DNA of 64,000 nt from Anaeramoeba flamelloides (Eukaryota > Metamonada > Anaeramoebidae). The notes beneath the pieces are model-generated. The model had not been told where the DNA came from, did no database searches, and was given only the letters and a program-made list of their open reading frames with translations. Location: positions 744,001 through 808,000 of the forward strand of contig JANTQA010000063.1 in the NCBI GenBank assembly GCA_027625915.1, in the 5' to 3' direction. A program made the translations under genes and the position numbers. Positions 10,834 through 23,678 of the stretch are shown here, one piece after another. Position 1 is the first letter of the stretch; every line of letters begins with the position of its first letter.

Positions 10834-13042
10834 ATGGGCAACGAAATTCCAACCATCCTTTCAAAAAAAGAACGAAAAAAGTATTCCAAAACAACAAAAA
10901 AACATCCAAAAGCTATCGTTTTATTAGACTCGAATTGCTGTTGGGTTGATGTCAATCGAGCAATGCTTCGTATGTTAAAAATGAAGAAAAAATCAAAACT
11001 CTACAAGCTGACTTTAAAAGATCTTTTCCCAATTACACAATCCAAGAATAGAAGCAACTCTGTACAGTATTTCATGGCAGCATTTCGAAAGGTTACTAAG
11101 TAAGTGTTTGGTCTTTTTGAGATTATACAAACCAACCTGGTTTTTTGGTTTTTTTCTTCCATTTAGGCTTTTTAATAATCCCAAAAAATTTAAGTTTAGT
11201 CACGTTTTGTTTTGTTTTGATATGATATGATGAAAAAGACTCAAAGAGTTAACCCAAACGTAGGTGTGAGTGTCTTCCAAATATCTTTTTTTTCAGATAT
11301 AGCTAATTTTAAAAAGTTTGGACTTTTTTTTTTTTTTTTTTGTAAAATGATTAGAAGAAACATTTTTTTTTGTTTTTTCTTTGAATAAAGTGTGTGATTT
11401 TTATAAAAAAGTTCTGACCTTCCTACCATAGCCCCCAAATCACATTAAAGGCTGAGTACTCTCTTTTTTCAAAATTGAAAATTCGAAAAAAGCACTTAAT
11501 TCTGAAAAAGTAAAGAAATCGTTTGTTAAAAATTGCTGTGTGTCTACTTTTGCTTGTGGAATTGAATAAATTTTGTATACAACAAAATTCTCTTTTCTTG
11601 AAAAAATAATTTTGTCTTTTCATTTTGAAAAAATAATTTGAAGGAAAACTAAAAAATTTTTTTTGAAAGTAAAAAAAAACTTTACATGATTGTTTAAAAT
11701 TTAAACATTCCTCAAACTTCTTTATTTATTTTTTTCTTTTCTTTTCTCCAACTTTTTTTTTTTATTAAAATTTTAGAACAAAACAAGATTTATCTGATTT
11801 TGAAATGGATTTTTCAACGATTAATGGTCTCAGTGGTTGTGTGAATTGCAATTTTTCCAGTAAGTTTTTTCTTTGAATTTTCTTTTCCTTCAATACCATT
11901 TTTAAAAAAATCAAAAATTTCGCTTGCTCTAATTTTATTTTTCGAACCAACTTTAAAAAATTACAGTTTACCCTTTAGCTAAAAATGATATTTGCCAAAT
12001 AACTGTAACCACAATTAACACCCCCAACAATTTCAGAATAAAAGAGAACCAATCCATTGAAAACCCAGAAACTCACTCTGATATTGAAAAAAAAAACAGA
12101 ACAAACAAAATAACAAAATTAAAAAAATTAACAAGAAACAACAAAATGCATTCTTCACCACTGTTGTTCCCCAGTTTTGTTAGACAAAGGTCATACAGCG
12201 AGAATGAAAAATCCAAAAAAATGGTCTCACTGAGCAATTTTCAAAATCAAGAGAAGATTCAAGAACCCGAAGAATGCCAAGTGCCAAAAACAAAAAAGCA
12301 ATTAGAAGAACTCGAAGAACTTAAAAGATCGTTAGATTTGATTCAGGATCTCAAAATAAAGCATTCTTTTTTAGATTTGCTAAATTTGAAAACTTTAGGA
12401 ACCGAGGAGACTAATAATAACGCCAATAGTGGCACTGACTCTAAAATTGAACAACAACCAAATGAAAACGCAAATGAAAATTCCAAAAAAAATACCAAGC
12501 CCAGATCAAACTCTGTTTATCTTCCAAAAAGCCACACAGACAATGAAAAGGATAACAAGATTTCAAAAACCCTATCCCAAGAAACAAAAAAAAAGGGCTG
12601 TATCAATGAAGTACCCATTGAACTCGAATTGCATTGTTGCTCTGTTAATGAATTAACCAAAATCCCACTTTTCAATTGCAGCAAACAAGACTGCGAAAAG
12701 ATCGTCCAATCGCTCGAGAATATTCAAAATATCCACGAGGAGGCATTTAACACCAAAAATGGTATCTGTCAAAAAATATCCAAAGAACTATTAAATGAAA
12801 GGAAAAAAAATAAAGCAAAATTGGAAAAATTTGAAAAGCAGTTATTTTCTATTTTAGAAGGGTTACAAAAAGAAAAAAATGAGAAACGCGTTTTATTGCA
12901 AGAAAATATGAAAACAAAAAGAAATTTAAAAACACTTTCTCTAATAATCAAAAAATCTCTTGATTTGGCTGCACAGAACAAAATACAAAATGAGAGTTTT
13001 CAACAATTTATAAACAATCTTCAACAAATTTCCAAAATATAA
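10834..13042 (+). CDS. PAS-domain protein with C-terminal coiled coil (three exons)
   Basis: I join exons 10834-11099, 11777-11859 and 11967-13042. The donors are GTAAGT and GTAAGT and the acceptors TTTTAG and TTACAG. The frame stays open throughout and gives 474 aa. Residues about 27-150 look like a PAS fold: AIVLLDSNCCWVDVNRAMLR, then LKDLFPITQ, then DFEMDFSTINGL, then a closing beta segment (ICQITVTTIN). Residues 177-360 are polar and low in complexity, with a Ser-rich patch. Residues about 373-461 are rich in Lys, Glu and Leu and should form a coiled coil. PAS domains sense small molecules or mediate protein contacts; no output domain is visible, so the role is probably regulatory or scaffold (inference). 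The start ATG is the first codon of the open exon. Intron lengths are 677 and 107 nt. Confidence 0.7.
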
Positions 13043-13409
13043 GTCATTTATGAAAATTCTTCTTCTTTTATTATGAAGAATTATTTTATTTGGATTTTTT
13101 TGATTAATTGTTTATGATCTTGTTTCAAATATTTTGTAATATTATTATTTTTATTTTGAAAAATTGTGATTAATTCGCAAAAAAAATTTCAAAAAAAAAC
13201 TATTAAAGTATCAATTATATTTTTTTAAAAAAGGGATACAACTTAATTTTATATTTTAACTTATTACCCTCATCCCAATTTTTCTAAATAAAAACTTAAA
13301 TTATTATTATTTTTTTTTTGAGTTTTTTTTTCATTATTTTCCCCTTTATAATTTTGATTGATTAAAATATATGATTCAATTTAATTGAATGTGGAATTGT
13401 TAAAATTAA
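13043..13409. other. 3' flank of the PAS gene
   Basis: AT-rich sequence, no gene. Corresponds in position to the spacer between the kinase gene and repeat D copy 1. Confidence 0.5.
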
Positions 13410-14080
13410 ACTCTATTTCAAAAATGTGTGACTCACCCGAAACAATAAATTGAAATATAAATATACTTTAGTATTCAAGAACGACTTCTAATTAAATCTG
13501 ATTAATAATCCACTTTTAATTTATTCCAACTATAGAAAAACCTGCTATTTTAAAAATGAAAAAAAAAAAAATAAAACCAAAAACTCAAAAAAAAGTGAGT
13601 CACAATTTTTGGAATGAAGAATGATCGATTTTATTTTACTGATCTTTAACTTGAAAAAATGTTAACAACAAGATTTTTTAATCATAATTAAATTTATTTT
13701 AAAAGAAATTTTTGAGTCTCAATTTTCGTAATGATTTATTATCTTTTTGAAGATCTCTTTTTTCTTTCCAATAGATCTTTTGCAAAAAAAAAAAGGATTA
13801 AAAAAAAAAGTATAAAAAAAAATAAATTGAAAAATTAATAGAAAAGAAAATTGAAAAAAAAAGGCAAAAACAAACATAAAAATTTTCAAAATATAAAAAA
13901 AATCTGCAAAATTAGAAAAAATGTTTCTGATCTCGAAAAAGTGAAAATATCTTTGATAAGTATATGTATTAAATGATAGAATTGCTTCCAATAACATGAT
14001 AAAATGTCTCATTATTTTCGAAATAATAGATTATTTATCTATTGTTATTAAAGTCTACGATAAAAGTATAATTAAAACTA
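13410..14080. repeat. Dispersed repeat D, copy 2
   Basis: Matches 4955-5780 in order and orientation: TGTGACTCACCCGAAACAAT, then AGTGAGTCACAA, then GAAGATCTCTTTTTTC with an A run. The copies have diverged by substitutions and indels. A short minus-strand frame inside is low-complexity and not a gene. Confidence 0.6.
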
Positions 14081-15554
14081 AATTTAATATTTTGAGTAAT
14101 TGTTTTTTTTTCACCTTATTTTAAGTGGTTGAAGTAATATCTTCTATTTTTACAAAAAATTTAAATATGTTAATTTTTAAAATAGTTTTGATAAAAATAT
14201 AATCAATTTTTAATTGTTTACAAGTCCATTTTAATAAATTTGTGAATTGTTAACCCGATTTTAATTTTTTTTTTTTTTTGGGTAGGATCTTTGGTTGTTT
14301 TGATCTTTTTTCACATAAAATTCCAATTAGAACTGATTTTGTGATTTTCTTTTTTTATTTTTTTTTAAAAAATAATCCAAACCCCAATTCAAATTTTTTA
14401 AGATAGCAAAATTCGATTTGTGAAAAAAAAAAAACTTATTAAATTAAATCAAGAAGATTTACCAAATTAGAGCCATTCACTAATTGGAATGTTAACACTT
14501 TTTTATAAATAACAATACTCATAAAACAATAAATAAATAATTATCAATAATGATAAATCATAGTTGTGTTAAAAATTTTGGAGAGAGCAAAACAAAAAAA
14601 TACATTGATAAATTTGTTTAAATTCTATTAGGAATTATTGATCAATCAAATGGTTTGATACTACCAACTATATTGTATTGGAGTTCTTCTATTTGGAACA
14701 ACTCAACTTTAACCTAATATTAATTATTCAAAAAAAAAATGACCCAAAGAAACAAGTTACGTAATTCAAACAATGAAATGAAAACAAAAAATTAAAAGAT
14801 GAAAAAATTATTTTCATATTTTTAAAAAATCAAAATTATCTCCAATATAAAGGAAATTGTATTATTATGATTGTTTGGAAGGTTTTAGCTGTGTGTAAAA
14901 TTTTAAATTTTAGTTTAGTAAAAATCCCAATTCATCAAAAAATTCATGGCAAATATGTTTCAAATCTACCATGTTTTATTTTTATTATTTATCAAATTTT
15001 GTTTCTATGTCAAATTTTAAAACTTTCAAAAAAGAAGAAAAAAGAAAAGATTTCAAAAAAAAAAAAATTAATTATTTGATTAAAAATATTATCTTGGATT
15101 TGATGAAAAAAAAGTATTATTTCAAGAGTAAATTTTAAGAGTTTTTTCATAGAATTTTTGAGGTTTAAAAACATTTTGAGATTTGAAATATTATATAGAA
15201 GATTATTAAGAAAACAATTAAGTCATAGTAGTTTTTTTTTTTTTTCCGAGTATAGATTTCTAAACATCATATTCAACTTATTAAAAAAATACACTTGAAT
15301 CGAAATTAGATATAGAAATAATTTCATCTGGTAAATTTAGATCAATTTTTTACCCTATCTAATACAAATAAAAAAAATACAAAATCCATTTGAATTTTTT
15401 ATTTATTTTCTATTTCACTTTATAATAAAGAAATTTTTACACCCTTTTGAAATCAATTATTATGATAAATAAGACAATACTAAGAAAATAATAATAATAA
15501 ACAAATTCATATTATGTTTTAGTATTTAATGGATACACCCACTCCAACAACGGG

Positions 15555-15593
<39 letters not shown>

Positions 15594-16393
15594 ACTAAAC
15601 ATGGGAATTTATTTTGAATTATAAAACCTTATCAAGGGTAATATCTAGTAAATTGGTTATTACGGGTTTTTTTTTTAATCCTTAAAAATGGAAATTATGC
15701 TAGAAAAAAATGAAATTTTTGATTTTTTTTTTTAAAATATTTTTATTGTCTTCTTTAGAGAAAGGAGTTAAGAAATAATATTTTATCAAATAATAAAAAA
15801 AGAACAGATGATGATAATTAAAATATCAATAAAAAAATATCTTTTTTTTGGTTTTTTTACATTTGTAAACAAACCCATAAAAAACCAGTGTTTAATGTAG
15901 GTCTTGTATTCATATGAATTCAAAACACTATGTTATAAAAAATAAAAATAATAACTGAAAAAGACTTGAAAATTTACATTATTTCCATGATTTTTTTTTT
16001 ATTGGGAACTCAATTTTTTTTCTTTATTTCTGACCAAAAAAATATTTTCTTTATCTTGTATATAACATAAATTGAAAATTTTATCTTCTGAGATGATAGA
16101 AATTGAATTCCATATAAAAATTCTATTATAATGAGACAAGAATTGAAAAACTTATTTATAGATGTGATGAAAATTGAATTTTTCATTTCATAATAGATAC
16201 TTTTAAACAGCCCATTAATCCTAGGTCATATAACTTACGAAAGTAGGGTTGAAATTGTAGTATAATTTTTTATAATACAAGTACTAATAAAAAATTTTCC
16301 TTGATTTTGGTATTAATAAATTTTACTTTCAATACATTTGAAAACGAATTACGAGTTAAACTTGGATTATTTTTATTGAATTAAGACCATTAT
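14081..16393. other. AT-rich spacer
   Basis: No gene recognised. Contains the (AC)n microsatellite at 15556-15592. Confidence 0.5.
15556..15592. repeat. (AC)n microsatellite
   Basis: An uninterrupted run of AC dinucleotides, about 18 units, in an otherwise A/T-only region. Confidence 0.95.
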
Positions 16394-16888
16394 TATAACA
16401 GTGAAAAAAATACCTTAAAATTACCCCAGAAAATATTTTTAATTGTGAATTTGAGGAAAATTGTTGTGTAATTGTAAATCTTTTCAAACAAATCCTTTTT
16501 ATAAATAACCATTTTTTTTTACAAAACACGCAATAAGCCTACCTAAAGTTCATTAAAGTAGGGTGTCTCTAAAATACTCGAGTAATTGTTTGATAGCATA
16601 AGTAGAACTACTTTTTTTGAAAAACCATCGAGTTTTAGAGATTTGCTAGAGTTTGAAAAATGATATTTTTTATTCTTGTTTTTTGATTGATTGAATGGTG
16701 TTTTGAATAAGTGTTATTTAATTAGTCATCATTCTAATAAGTTGGTGAGTTATAATTTAAAAAGTTTGATTCTTAAAAAAAGACTTTAATTTTAAATAAA
16801 AGAAATTACATATTAATTTTACGAATATTCAAAATTAAAAATATTTGTGGGGGATTTTTTTCATATACAGTTATTTTTTTCGCTAATA
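16394..16888 (+). mobile_element. TIR element family E, copy 2
   Basis: Left terminus TATAACAGTGAAAAAAATAC, right terminus the inverse of TATTAGCGAAAAAAATAA. The central core GCCTACCTAAAGTTCATTAA and GATTGATTGAATGGTGTTTT match copy 1 closely, more so than the outer arms. Confidence 0.75.
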
Positions 16889-17315
16889 TACATCAAATAA
16901 TCCCTGATGAACAAAGTTTGTTCAACAATTATTCCTCGATCCTCAATATTCTTTTTTAAAGAAAAACAATATCGTGGTAATTTAATAGTTATTCTTGCAA
17001 AAACAGGGAAGAAAAGGTTGAAATAATAACAAAAAATATTTTTGATTTGAGAATATTTTAAAAATATTATTCAAAAATCAACATTACAGGAACAAAATAA
17101 TATATATAAATGAGGAGTTCAAAATCCTTCTATTCTTTATTTATTGTGCTTTGAAAATCAATTTATGAAAGTTTGTTTATATTTTTAATATTATATTTCT
17201 ATTTAATATTTAAATAATTGAATTTAGATTTCAAATAGAATGAAATAAAATCAATCTACCTTAATAAAAAAATATGAATCTAAATTTTTGAAAAAAAAAA
17301 AAAATAAAATTCAAA
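16889..17315. other. Spacer downstream of the eL8 gene
   Basis: AT-rich, no gene. It holds the 3' flank of the minus-strand eL8 gene. Confidence 0.5.
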
Positions 17316-18736
17316 TTATTTTTTTCCGCTTTTTTTGGTATCTTTTTTTTCTTCAGTTTTGTCTGCTTCTGGCTTTCCATTTTTGGCTTCTTCTTCTTTC
17401 TTCTTTTGTGCTTCTTCTTCCAATCTTTGTTGTTCAAGTTTTTCTTTGATGATTCTTTCTCTGATTTTTTGTTCTTGCATGAGTTTCTTGGATAATTGTG
17501 AGGATTCAAGATTCTTTTCAATAGCTTTACGAGCTTTGGAACTAAGAACACCACCGCCCCATTTGGTTCTTGTTTCTACGTTGTCATTGAATTTAGGCAT
17601 ACAGATATCAATGATCTTGGCAAATGCGTTTTTGTCCTGTTGTTTAACGTCGGTTAAGACTAAAGCAGTAGCGGTTTTTTTATGTACAACCTTTCCGAGT
17701 CTTGCCTTTCCTTTGACAATACAATATGGGACACCCATCTTTCTACATAAAGCTGGTAGCCAAACAACGAGCTTTTATGGTTTTGATTTTTTTTTTTTTT
17801 GATAGTTAATTAATTTGTGTTGTGGTTTTTGTTGTAATTTTGATTTTAAAAAATGGAAATAGAGAAAATTAATTTATTGTGAAATTTCGTTTTCCAAACA
17901 AAAATAAAATTAAAAAAAAAAATTTTGATAATCTAAATCTGGTTTGTTCATTAAAAATTGAAATTAAGAAAGGTTTCGCGAGTTATAACAAAACAAAATT
18001 GAATAAAAAAAAAAAAAAAAAAAAAAAAAGCAAAATGAAAAGAACAAGAAAAAAAGAAAAAACATAAAAAAAAATAATAAAAAAAAACAAAAAGAAGAAA
18101 GTTTGGAAATATTTACTTCAATTGGATCAACATCATGAGCAATGATTACAAGTTTAGCTTTTTTTCTTTCAACAAGTGATGTGACATGGTTAATTCCATA
18201 TTTGACAGTAAGTGGCTTTTTTGATTTCACATTATCACCAATTACTTTAGATTCGGCAACTTTTTGGAGTCTAGTTTTCTTTTGTTTTTTTGTTTCTGGT
18301 GAATATTTTGAAAGTAAAGTAAATAATTGGTAAGCAGTGTTTCTTTCAAGAGTATTTGTGAATTGGTTAATTGCAGGTGGGACACGGAGTCTTTTCATGA
18401 GCACTTTTCTTTGTCTTTGGATTTTGATATATTTTGGCCATCTCATGACTTGATAGAGATCTCTTACTGGGGCAGATTTCTTTTGTTTGGAATAGACCTT
18501 GGCGAATTTGTCAACTTTCTTTTGTTTCTTTTTTCCTTTTCTTCCTTTTCCTTTTTGTTTTTTTGGTTGGTTTTTTTTTTGTCTTACTTGTTTACTTTTG
18601 CTTGACTATTTTTTTTTTTTAATAAGTGTGTTTTTGTGGAATAAAATAGTATATTTTTTGAGAAAAAAGATCAAATTAGATTTGTTTTTCTTGTAATTTA
18701 TCAAATTTAGAATAAATTAAATAAAAAAAAAAAAAA

Positions 18737-18774
<38 letters not shown>

Positions 18775-18777
18775 CAT
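17316..18777 (-). CDS. RPL7A: 60S ribosomal protein eL8 (RPL7a), three coding exons
   Basis: Large-subunit ribosomal protein of the eL8/L7Ae family. Exons on the minus strand: 18777-18775 (the ATG alone), 18605-18117 and 17771-17316, giving 315 aa. The donors are GTAAAA and GTAAAT, the acceptors AATAG and TAAAAG; introns are 169 and 345 nt. Hallmarks are [29 protein letters not shown], the L7Ae RNA-binding core ([14 protein letters not shown] then [20 protein letters not shown]) and GKARLG. Without the ATG mini-exon the second exon has an in-frame stop just upstream, so the mini-exon decides the start. The N-terminus is a Lys/Gln-rich tail. The C-terminus is extended by a Lys/Glu-rich helix, making the protein longer than the roughly 266-aa human form. 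Confidence 0.95.
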
Positions 18778-19545
18778 GATGATAGAAGGATCAATAAAAA
18801 AAATGAAAGGATTTTTTTTTAATTTTAAGGACTTCGGTAAAGATTCATTTTAGATCATAGAATTCTTCAAATTGAGTTTCTAATTATTGGTTCTTTGTGA
18901 AATTCTTGACTGTTTTTAAGATTAATCATAAAGATTAAGTAAATAAACTAAGAAAATTAAAAACATTTTTTCTTTTTTCTCGAAATTTTATTAATAAGTC
19001 AACCAAACAAACCCACAATAAACAACAAGCGATAACGATTGGGGTTCTAAGTGTCTTTGAATAGTTCTTTTAAAGGATTAAATTAAAGAGTACACTTTGA
19101 AAATTCTGTGATTTATTTCTTTGTTTTGTTGTGTCTGAAAAATGTCGTTATATATTATTGTATTGGTTAACAAATTCATATGATATTGGTTTCTAAATGT
19201 TATATGATTAGTAAAAGAAAATTTCTCAAAATGTCAGTTCAAATATAAAATTGTTTATCAAAGAATTGAGTAAATTTATTTGAGTATTTTTTAACCCCCA
19301 AAAAAAACAATAAATATCATGAAAGTTTGATTGAAAAAAATACAATTGATCATTGAAATATTTCAAAAAAGATCAATCAGCAACCCTGGAAATTAATTTC
19401 GTATTAATTAGAAGATTGAATAACTGATTAGATACTGGATGGAAAATACAGAGTAGTTTAATTTATATAAATAGTTTTTTTTTTTTAATCTGGGGATTTG
19501 AATTTTTAAGCACTGAAGAAAATTTTCTTTTAGAATAATTTTAAA
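18778..19545. other. Upstream flank of eL8
   Basis: Promoter side of the eL8 gene. No conserved box recognised and no other gene. Confidence 0.5.
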
Positions 19546-19748
19546 TACAGTCAGTTTCACTTTTAAGGTACAAACTTTCAACGAAATTTAAGGCACAAAA
19601 AAAAATCTCAAATTAAGGCACAAAATTTGGAATTTTTTGTTTTTACAATTTATTTTACTAGAATTTGAATTTTGTGCTTTAATTTGAGATTTTTTTTGTG
19701 CCTTAAATTTCTTTGAAAGTTTGTGCCTTAAAAGCGAAACTGACTGTA
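19546..19748. mobile_element. MITE family B, copy 2
   Basis: About 200 bp, palindromic almost end to end: TA, CAGTCAGTTTCACTTTTAAG, ..., AAGCGAAACTGACTG, TA. Each arm carries three spaced copies of TTAAGGCACAAA or a variant. The TA borders match a Tc1/mariner target duplication. Confidence 0.85.
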
Positions 19749-22700
19749 AAATTTATTTAATTTCCGATTAAGTAAATAATCGCACTTATTTATTTTATTT
19801 CCCAAAGGCAATATATCATCCATTTTACGTAGGATTCAATTATAACTTGATAAAAAAACTTATTTATCAACTTTAGATAAATGAGTTATCATTTTAAAAG
19901 AATTAATTTTTATTAATTAATTTTCAGTAAATAGTCCCAATACTTTTGATTTGGATTTTTGGTTTTGAAACAATTAAAGAATAATTTTCCAATAACATTT
20001 TCATTTTTTTGTTAACCCCACTTTTCGTAATTTCTGCTAGTTGGAATGACCCAATAAACTTGAGTTATTGGTCTTATTTTAATAAATAAAAGAAAAATAA
20101 ACCAATTATTTAATCCTTGAAGATCTTGAAAATTTTGATAATTTATTTCATTTCCAATAATTTATTTCAATTTCTTGAAATTTAAATGTAAATTTAATAT
20201 TTTTTTAAAAAACATTCAGAGTGTAAATAACTAACTATTATGATTTAAATTAAGATATTTGATAATATCTATTATTATTTTTCTATTTATTCTTAGAATA
20301 TTTAAAATGAATTATTTTTTTTAATTTTTGTTTGAAAGGATTTAAAAATTGAAAAATAATATTAAATATTATTAATTAGAATAACGTTTGAACTATTACT
20401 AAAAGTTTGATTGAATTAAGATTGAGTAATTAATTATTGGTAATCACGAATCAAATTAAAAGGTATTTATTTAGGATATAAGTTAATTTTTTGAGTGCTT
20501 TTAAATATATTTTTGGCTGTATTTTTATCTTAATGACTGGATATTTTTCTTGATATTTTTTTATTCTACAAAATGAAAAGATGAACATTTTTGTTAAATA
20601 AAGAAATATTTTTTTTTCAAACTTTAAATAATTATTGTATTTTTTGAAATTAAATAGATATTTGATCAAAATTGGTTTAAAAGTTTTTAATTTTATTTTT
20701 ACAGTATATTTTTGCCCCCCCCTTAAAAAGAAAATAAGATTTAATTATTTCCCAGGAAACTATTTGATATTGAAATAATTTGGATATATGATAAAAATTG
20801 AACTTTTTTAAAATTTGAAAAATGATACAGAATTGTAAAATCATTAATTAATTCCTGAGAATATCATTTATAGGTAAATTTCTGAAAATGCAATTATTTA
20901 TGAGAAAAATAATAATTTTTTTATTTTGTATCTGTATTGGTTTCTAAACTTACAAAATATTGTTGGTTCTAGATAGTTTGTTGTATAGATCAAAAAAATT
21001 GGTATAATAGAATAAACAATATGAATTGGCCGAAAACGATAATTTTGGCATATTACCAATAAAAGTGTACTGGTACATTTTATTAGGTTGATAAGATTTA
21101 ATTGTGGGAACCTTAACGAAAAAAAGATTTTTTGAGTTCTATATGAGATTAAAATTCAGAAATGCCATTCCTCGAATAATTTATACAAAGGCCCACGGTT
21201 AATCAGAGTTGAATATTTCATTTTTTGAACATTTTTCTTTTAAATGTTTTTTAGCTTTATTAAATTATTTTTCAAAGATAGAAATTTTTTTATAGGATTT
21301 TTAAATTAATCATATAACAAACTAAAAAATAGAAATGTGAAGGTGTATATTTGTAACAAATATTTTCTTCTTGAATATCTAAAGAAGAAATTTACCTTTC
21401 TAAATACACTTGTTGAAATCAAGAAAAAAAATATTTTGAGTAAAATATATTTGAGAATATTTTTTTTGACTTCTGAATTTGAAATAGAGCAATTTATAAC
21501 ATGTTCTTGAATTCCTTAACCCTTATATATTCATCTGTATTTGACAAAATACCTTTTTTAGATTTTTTTAAAATATCTTTTTTCAAATATTATTAGTAAA
21601 ATATGTCAAAAAACAAAAGAATACCCTTTCCAAGATTAAATGAAATAATATCAAATTCTTGAAATCAAGAACAACTTCAAAAAATATCCAATTCAAAAAA
21701 AAAAAAAAAAAAAATTCAGTAAAAAAAAATCAACTACATTAAGAATTATTTTTAGTATTTTTCTTCATTAAATAGAAAATACAGAATTTTTCAAATCAAA
21801 TAAACCCACCCAATAAATATTTATTTATGAAGACCTGGTCAAAATATCAGATTTCCTCAAACTAAATCAAAAATAAGTAGATTATAAATTCAATATAAAA
21901 ATTTCTAAAAAAATCATAACTTAAGTATTTCTCAAAAATTTTTCGAATAAAAGTTTTGCCAGTCAAAATTAAAACTAAAACCAAATTTTGGGAGAAGTAA
22001 TTTTATTAAATGTCACAGATAAGATCAATAAAGGAATGATTTTTTTTAAATTTTTTAATTATTTTAATTTCCATTTTTTAATTGGTATGAAAATATATTA
22101 CTTGGAGATATTCTGATCTCTCCTTTTTTTTAAAATATTCGATTATTTAAACAAAGTAACCATTTCAATAATTTAATTTAAAATAAACCATGGCACCCAA
22201 ATTTGATAAAAGGCATCAATCCCCTTAAAGTAAATCAGGTATTCAAAGAATTAGATTTTTTACTTTAACCTTCAATTCCAGGTTTTGGTAAACATTTTTC
22301 GAATTTACTACTAGTTTTAACAAAAGATTTTTTTTTTAGTTTATAAGCCACTTAAAATGCAATTTACCTAACAACTCCCCAATAATAATTTGTACAACTC
22401 TTTTCCCAGCAATCCATCAAGATCTAGATTTTTATACCAAAGCTTTATTCAGAAATTGATAATATCAATAGCTGAGTATAGAATGGAAACTTTCAGAATA
22501 GTGGCTTAAATAGCCCTTCTTTAAAGTCTTTCTCTCATTCCAAAAAAATTAACTCTAGTTTTTTTCGAGGCTCGGGTATTTGAATTAGTTTTTCCAAAAT
22601 AAATTTAATATTTAAATTAAAAGATTCATTTTGAGTATGTTTGAAGAATCGACTTGAAATTTGTTCGTTTGTTAATTAAATATCAGACGAGCTACAGGAA

Positions 22701-22868
22701 CATTGAATTAAAAAATGAAAACTTGGGATAAATAGGAAAAAAATATTAAAGTTAAAAAATGAATAAGAACTCGAATAAATTTGGAATTGTAACTGAGAAG
22801 AGAAAAAAAAAATGTTTTATTTTTTTTAAATTTCCTAACAATAAATGGCCAAATTCTGAGAAAAATGA
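19749..22868. other. Long AT-rich spacer
   Basis: About 3.1 kb with only short, low-complexity open frames on either strand. No gene, RNA gene or element recognised. Confidence 0.5.
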
Positions 22869-23678
22869 TTATAAATTTTTTTTCTTTACAAAATATGGCT
22901 TATTTGGTTGTCTTTTTCTTGCCAACATTGATTTGACAATCCAGTTTGGATCTAAGACTCTTATATTACCCTTCGTTTGGTTATAGAATTTTTGGATAGT
23001 TTTATCCCATTTTGAAGTAGTTATGATGGTATTGATTTTTGAGCTATCAAAGGAATCCAGATACGTTCCACCAAATGCAACAAAGCCTCTTTTTATCTCG
23101 TCGAGTCTAGGGATGGATAAAGATTTATAAAAATAGACAACATTAAAGGAGAAAATGTCAGGAAGCAGATTTAAGCTTTCCACAAGATCTTCATCGCTTT
23201 CTGGTAAGGACTCTTCGTCACTATTTTCGATCGAGATTTGGTTTTCAAAATTATTTTCATTATTTGTGTTCAAATTCAAATCGTTATTGTTTTTTTGAAT
23301 ATTATTTTGATTGGACTTGTCTTTTGTAGGTGTGTATAAATACAGCTCCTCATTAAGCTTCATGCCCGCTTCAAAAGACTCAATTGCCCATTCTGGGGTA
23401 ACGATTGTTCCTCCAAGCTGCGAGACATGCTCATACACTTGGTTGTTGTCACCACAAATCAAGTGTGTCGACGATAACGCATCCCATTCTGCATTTATTT
23501 TGGCACCCATTTGCTTAAGTTGGTTTGTAACAAGCAATTCGACAGCAGGTTCGATCCCTGTTATAACAACATCGATTCTGTTAAACAGTTTTGATTTCTC
23601 AGATCCAATCGTGTTTAATTCTTCGTATTCTTCTTCTTCAGAAAGAAACTCTTCTGTTGATGATCCATTTTCGGTCAT
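22869..23678 (-). CDS. XRCC1-like tandem BRCT protein
   Basis: A single-exon protein of 269 aa from a clear ATG. Residues about 30-117 form one BRCT domain (VVITGIEPAVE, GAKINAEWDALSSTHLICG, LGGTIVTPEWAIES), closest in memory to BRCT1 of XRCC1 (GAKYRPDWTRDSTHLICAF, LGGRIVRKEWVLD). Residues about 172-265 form a second BRCT (LLPDIFSFNVVYFYKS, VAFGGTYLDSF, INTIITTSKWD, VLDPNWIVKS), like XRCC1 BRCT2. The linker is Asn-rich, then acidic with Ser (NSDEESLPESDED), like the CK2-phosphorylated XRCC1 linker that recruits FHA-domain repair enzymes. The XRCC1 N-terminal polymerase-beta-binding domain is absent. The likely role is a scaffold in base-excision or single-strand-break repair; another two-BRCT repair protein is possible. 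Confidence 0.68.
   Translation of the reverse strand: MTENGSSTEEFLSEEEEYEELNTIGSEKSKLFNRIDVVITGIEPAVELLVTNQLKQMGAKINAEWDALSSTHLICGDNNQVYEHVSQLGGTIVTPEWAIESFEAGMKLNEELYLYTPTKDKSNQNNIQKNNNDLNLNTNNENNFENQISIENSDEESLPESDEDLVESLNLLPDIFSFNVVYFYKSLSIPRLDEIKRGFVAFGGTYLDSFDSSKINTIITTSKWDKTIQKFYNQTKGNIRVLDPNWIVKSMLARKRQPNKPYFVKKKNL

Noticed and set aside
15556-15592. (AC)n tract as a functional element
   Set aside because: A plain microsatellite with no neighbouring feature to suggest a role.
17335-17802. 155-codon plus-strand open frame
   Set aside because: Antisense shadow of eL8 exon 3; Ser/Phe/Leu-rich with no domain.
23535-23565. tRNA-like T-loop sequence (AGGTTCGATCCCT)
   Set aside because: It lies inside the XRCC1-like coding frame, with no acceptor stem, D arm or anticodon arm in register around it.
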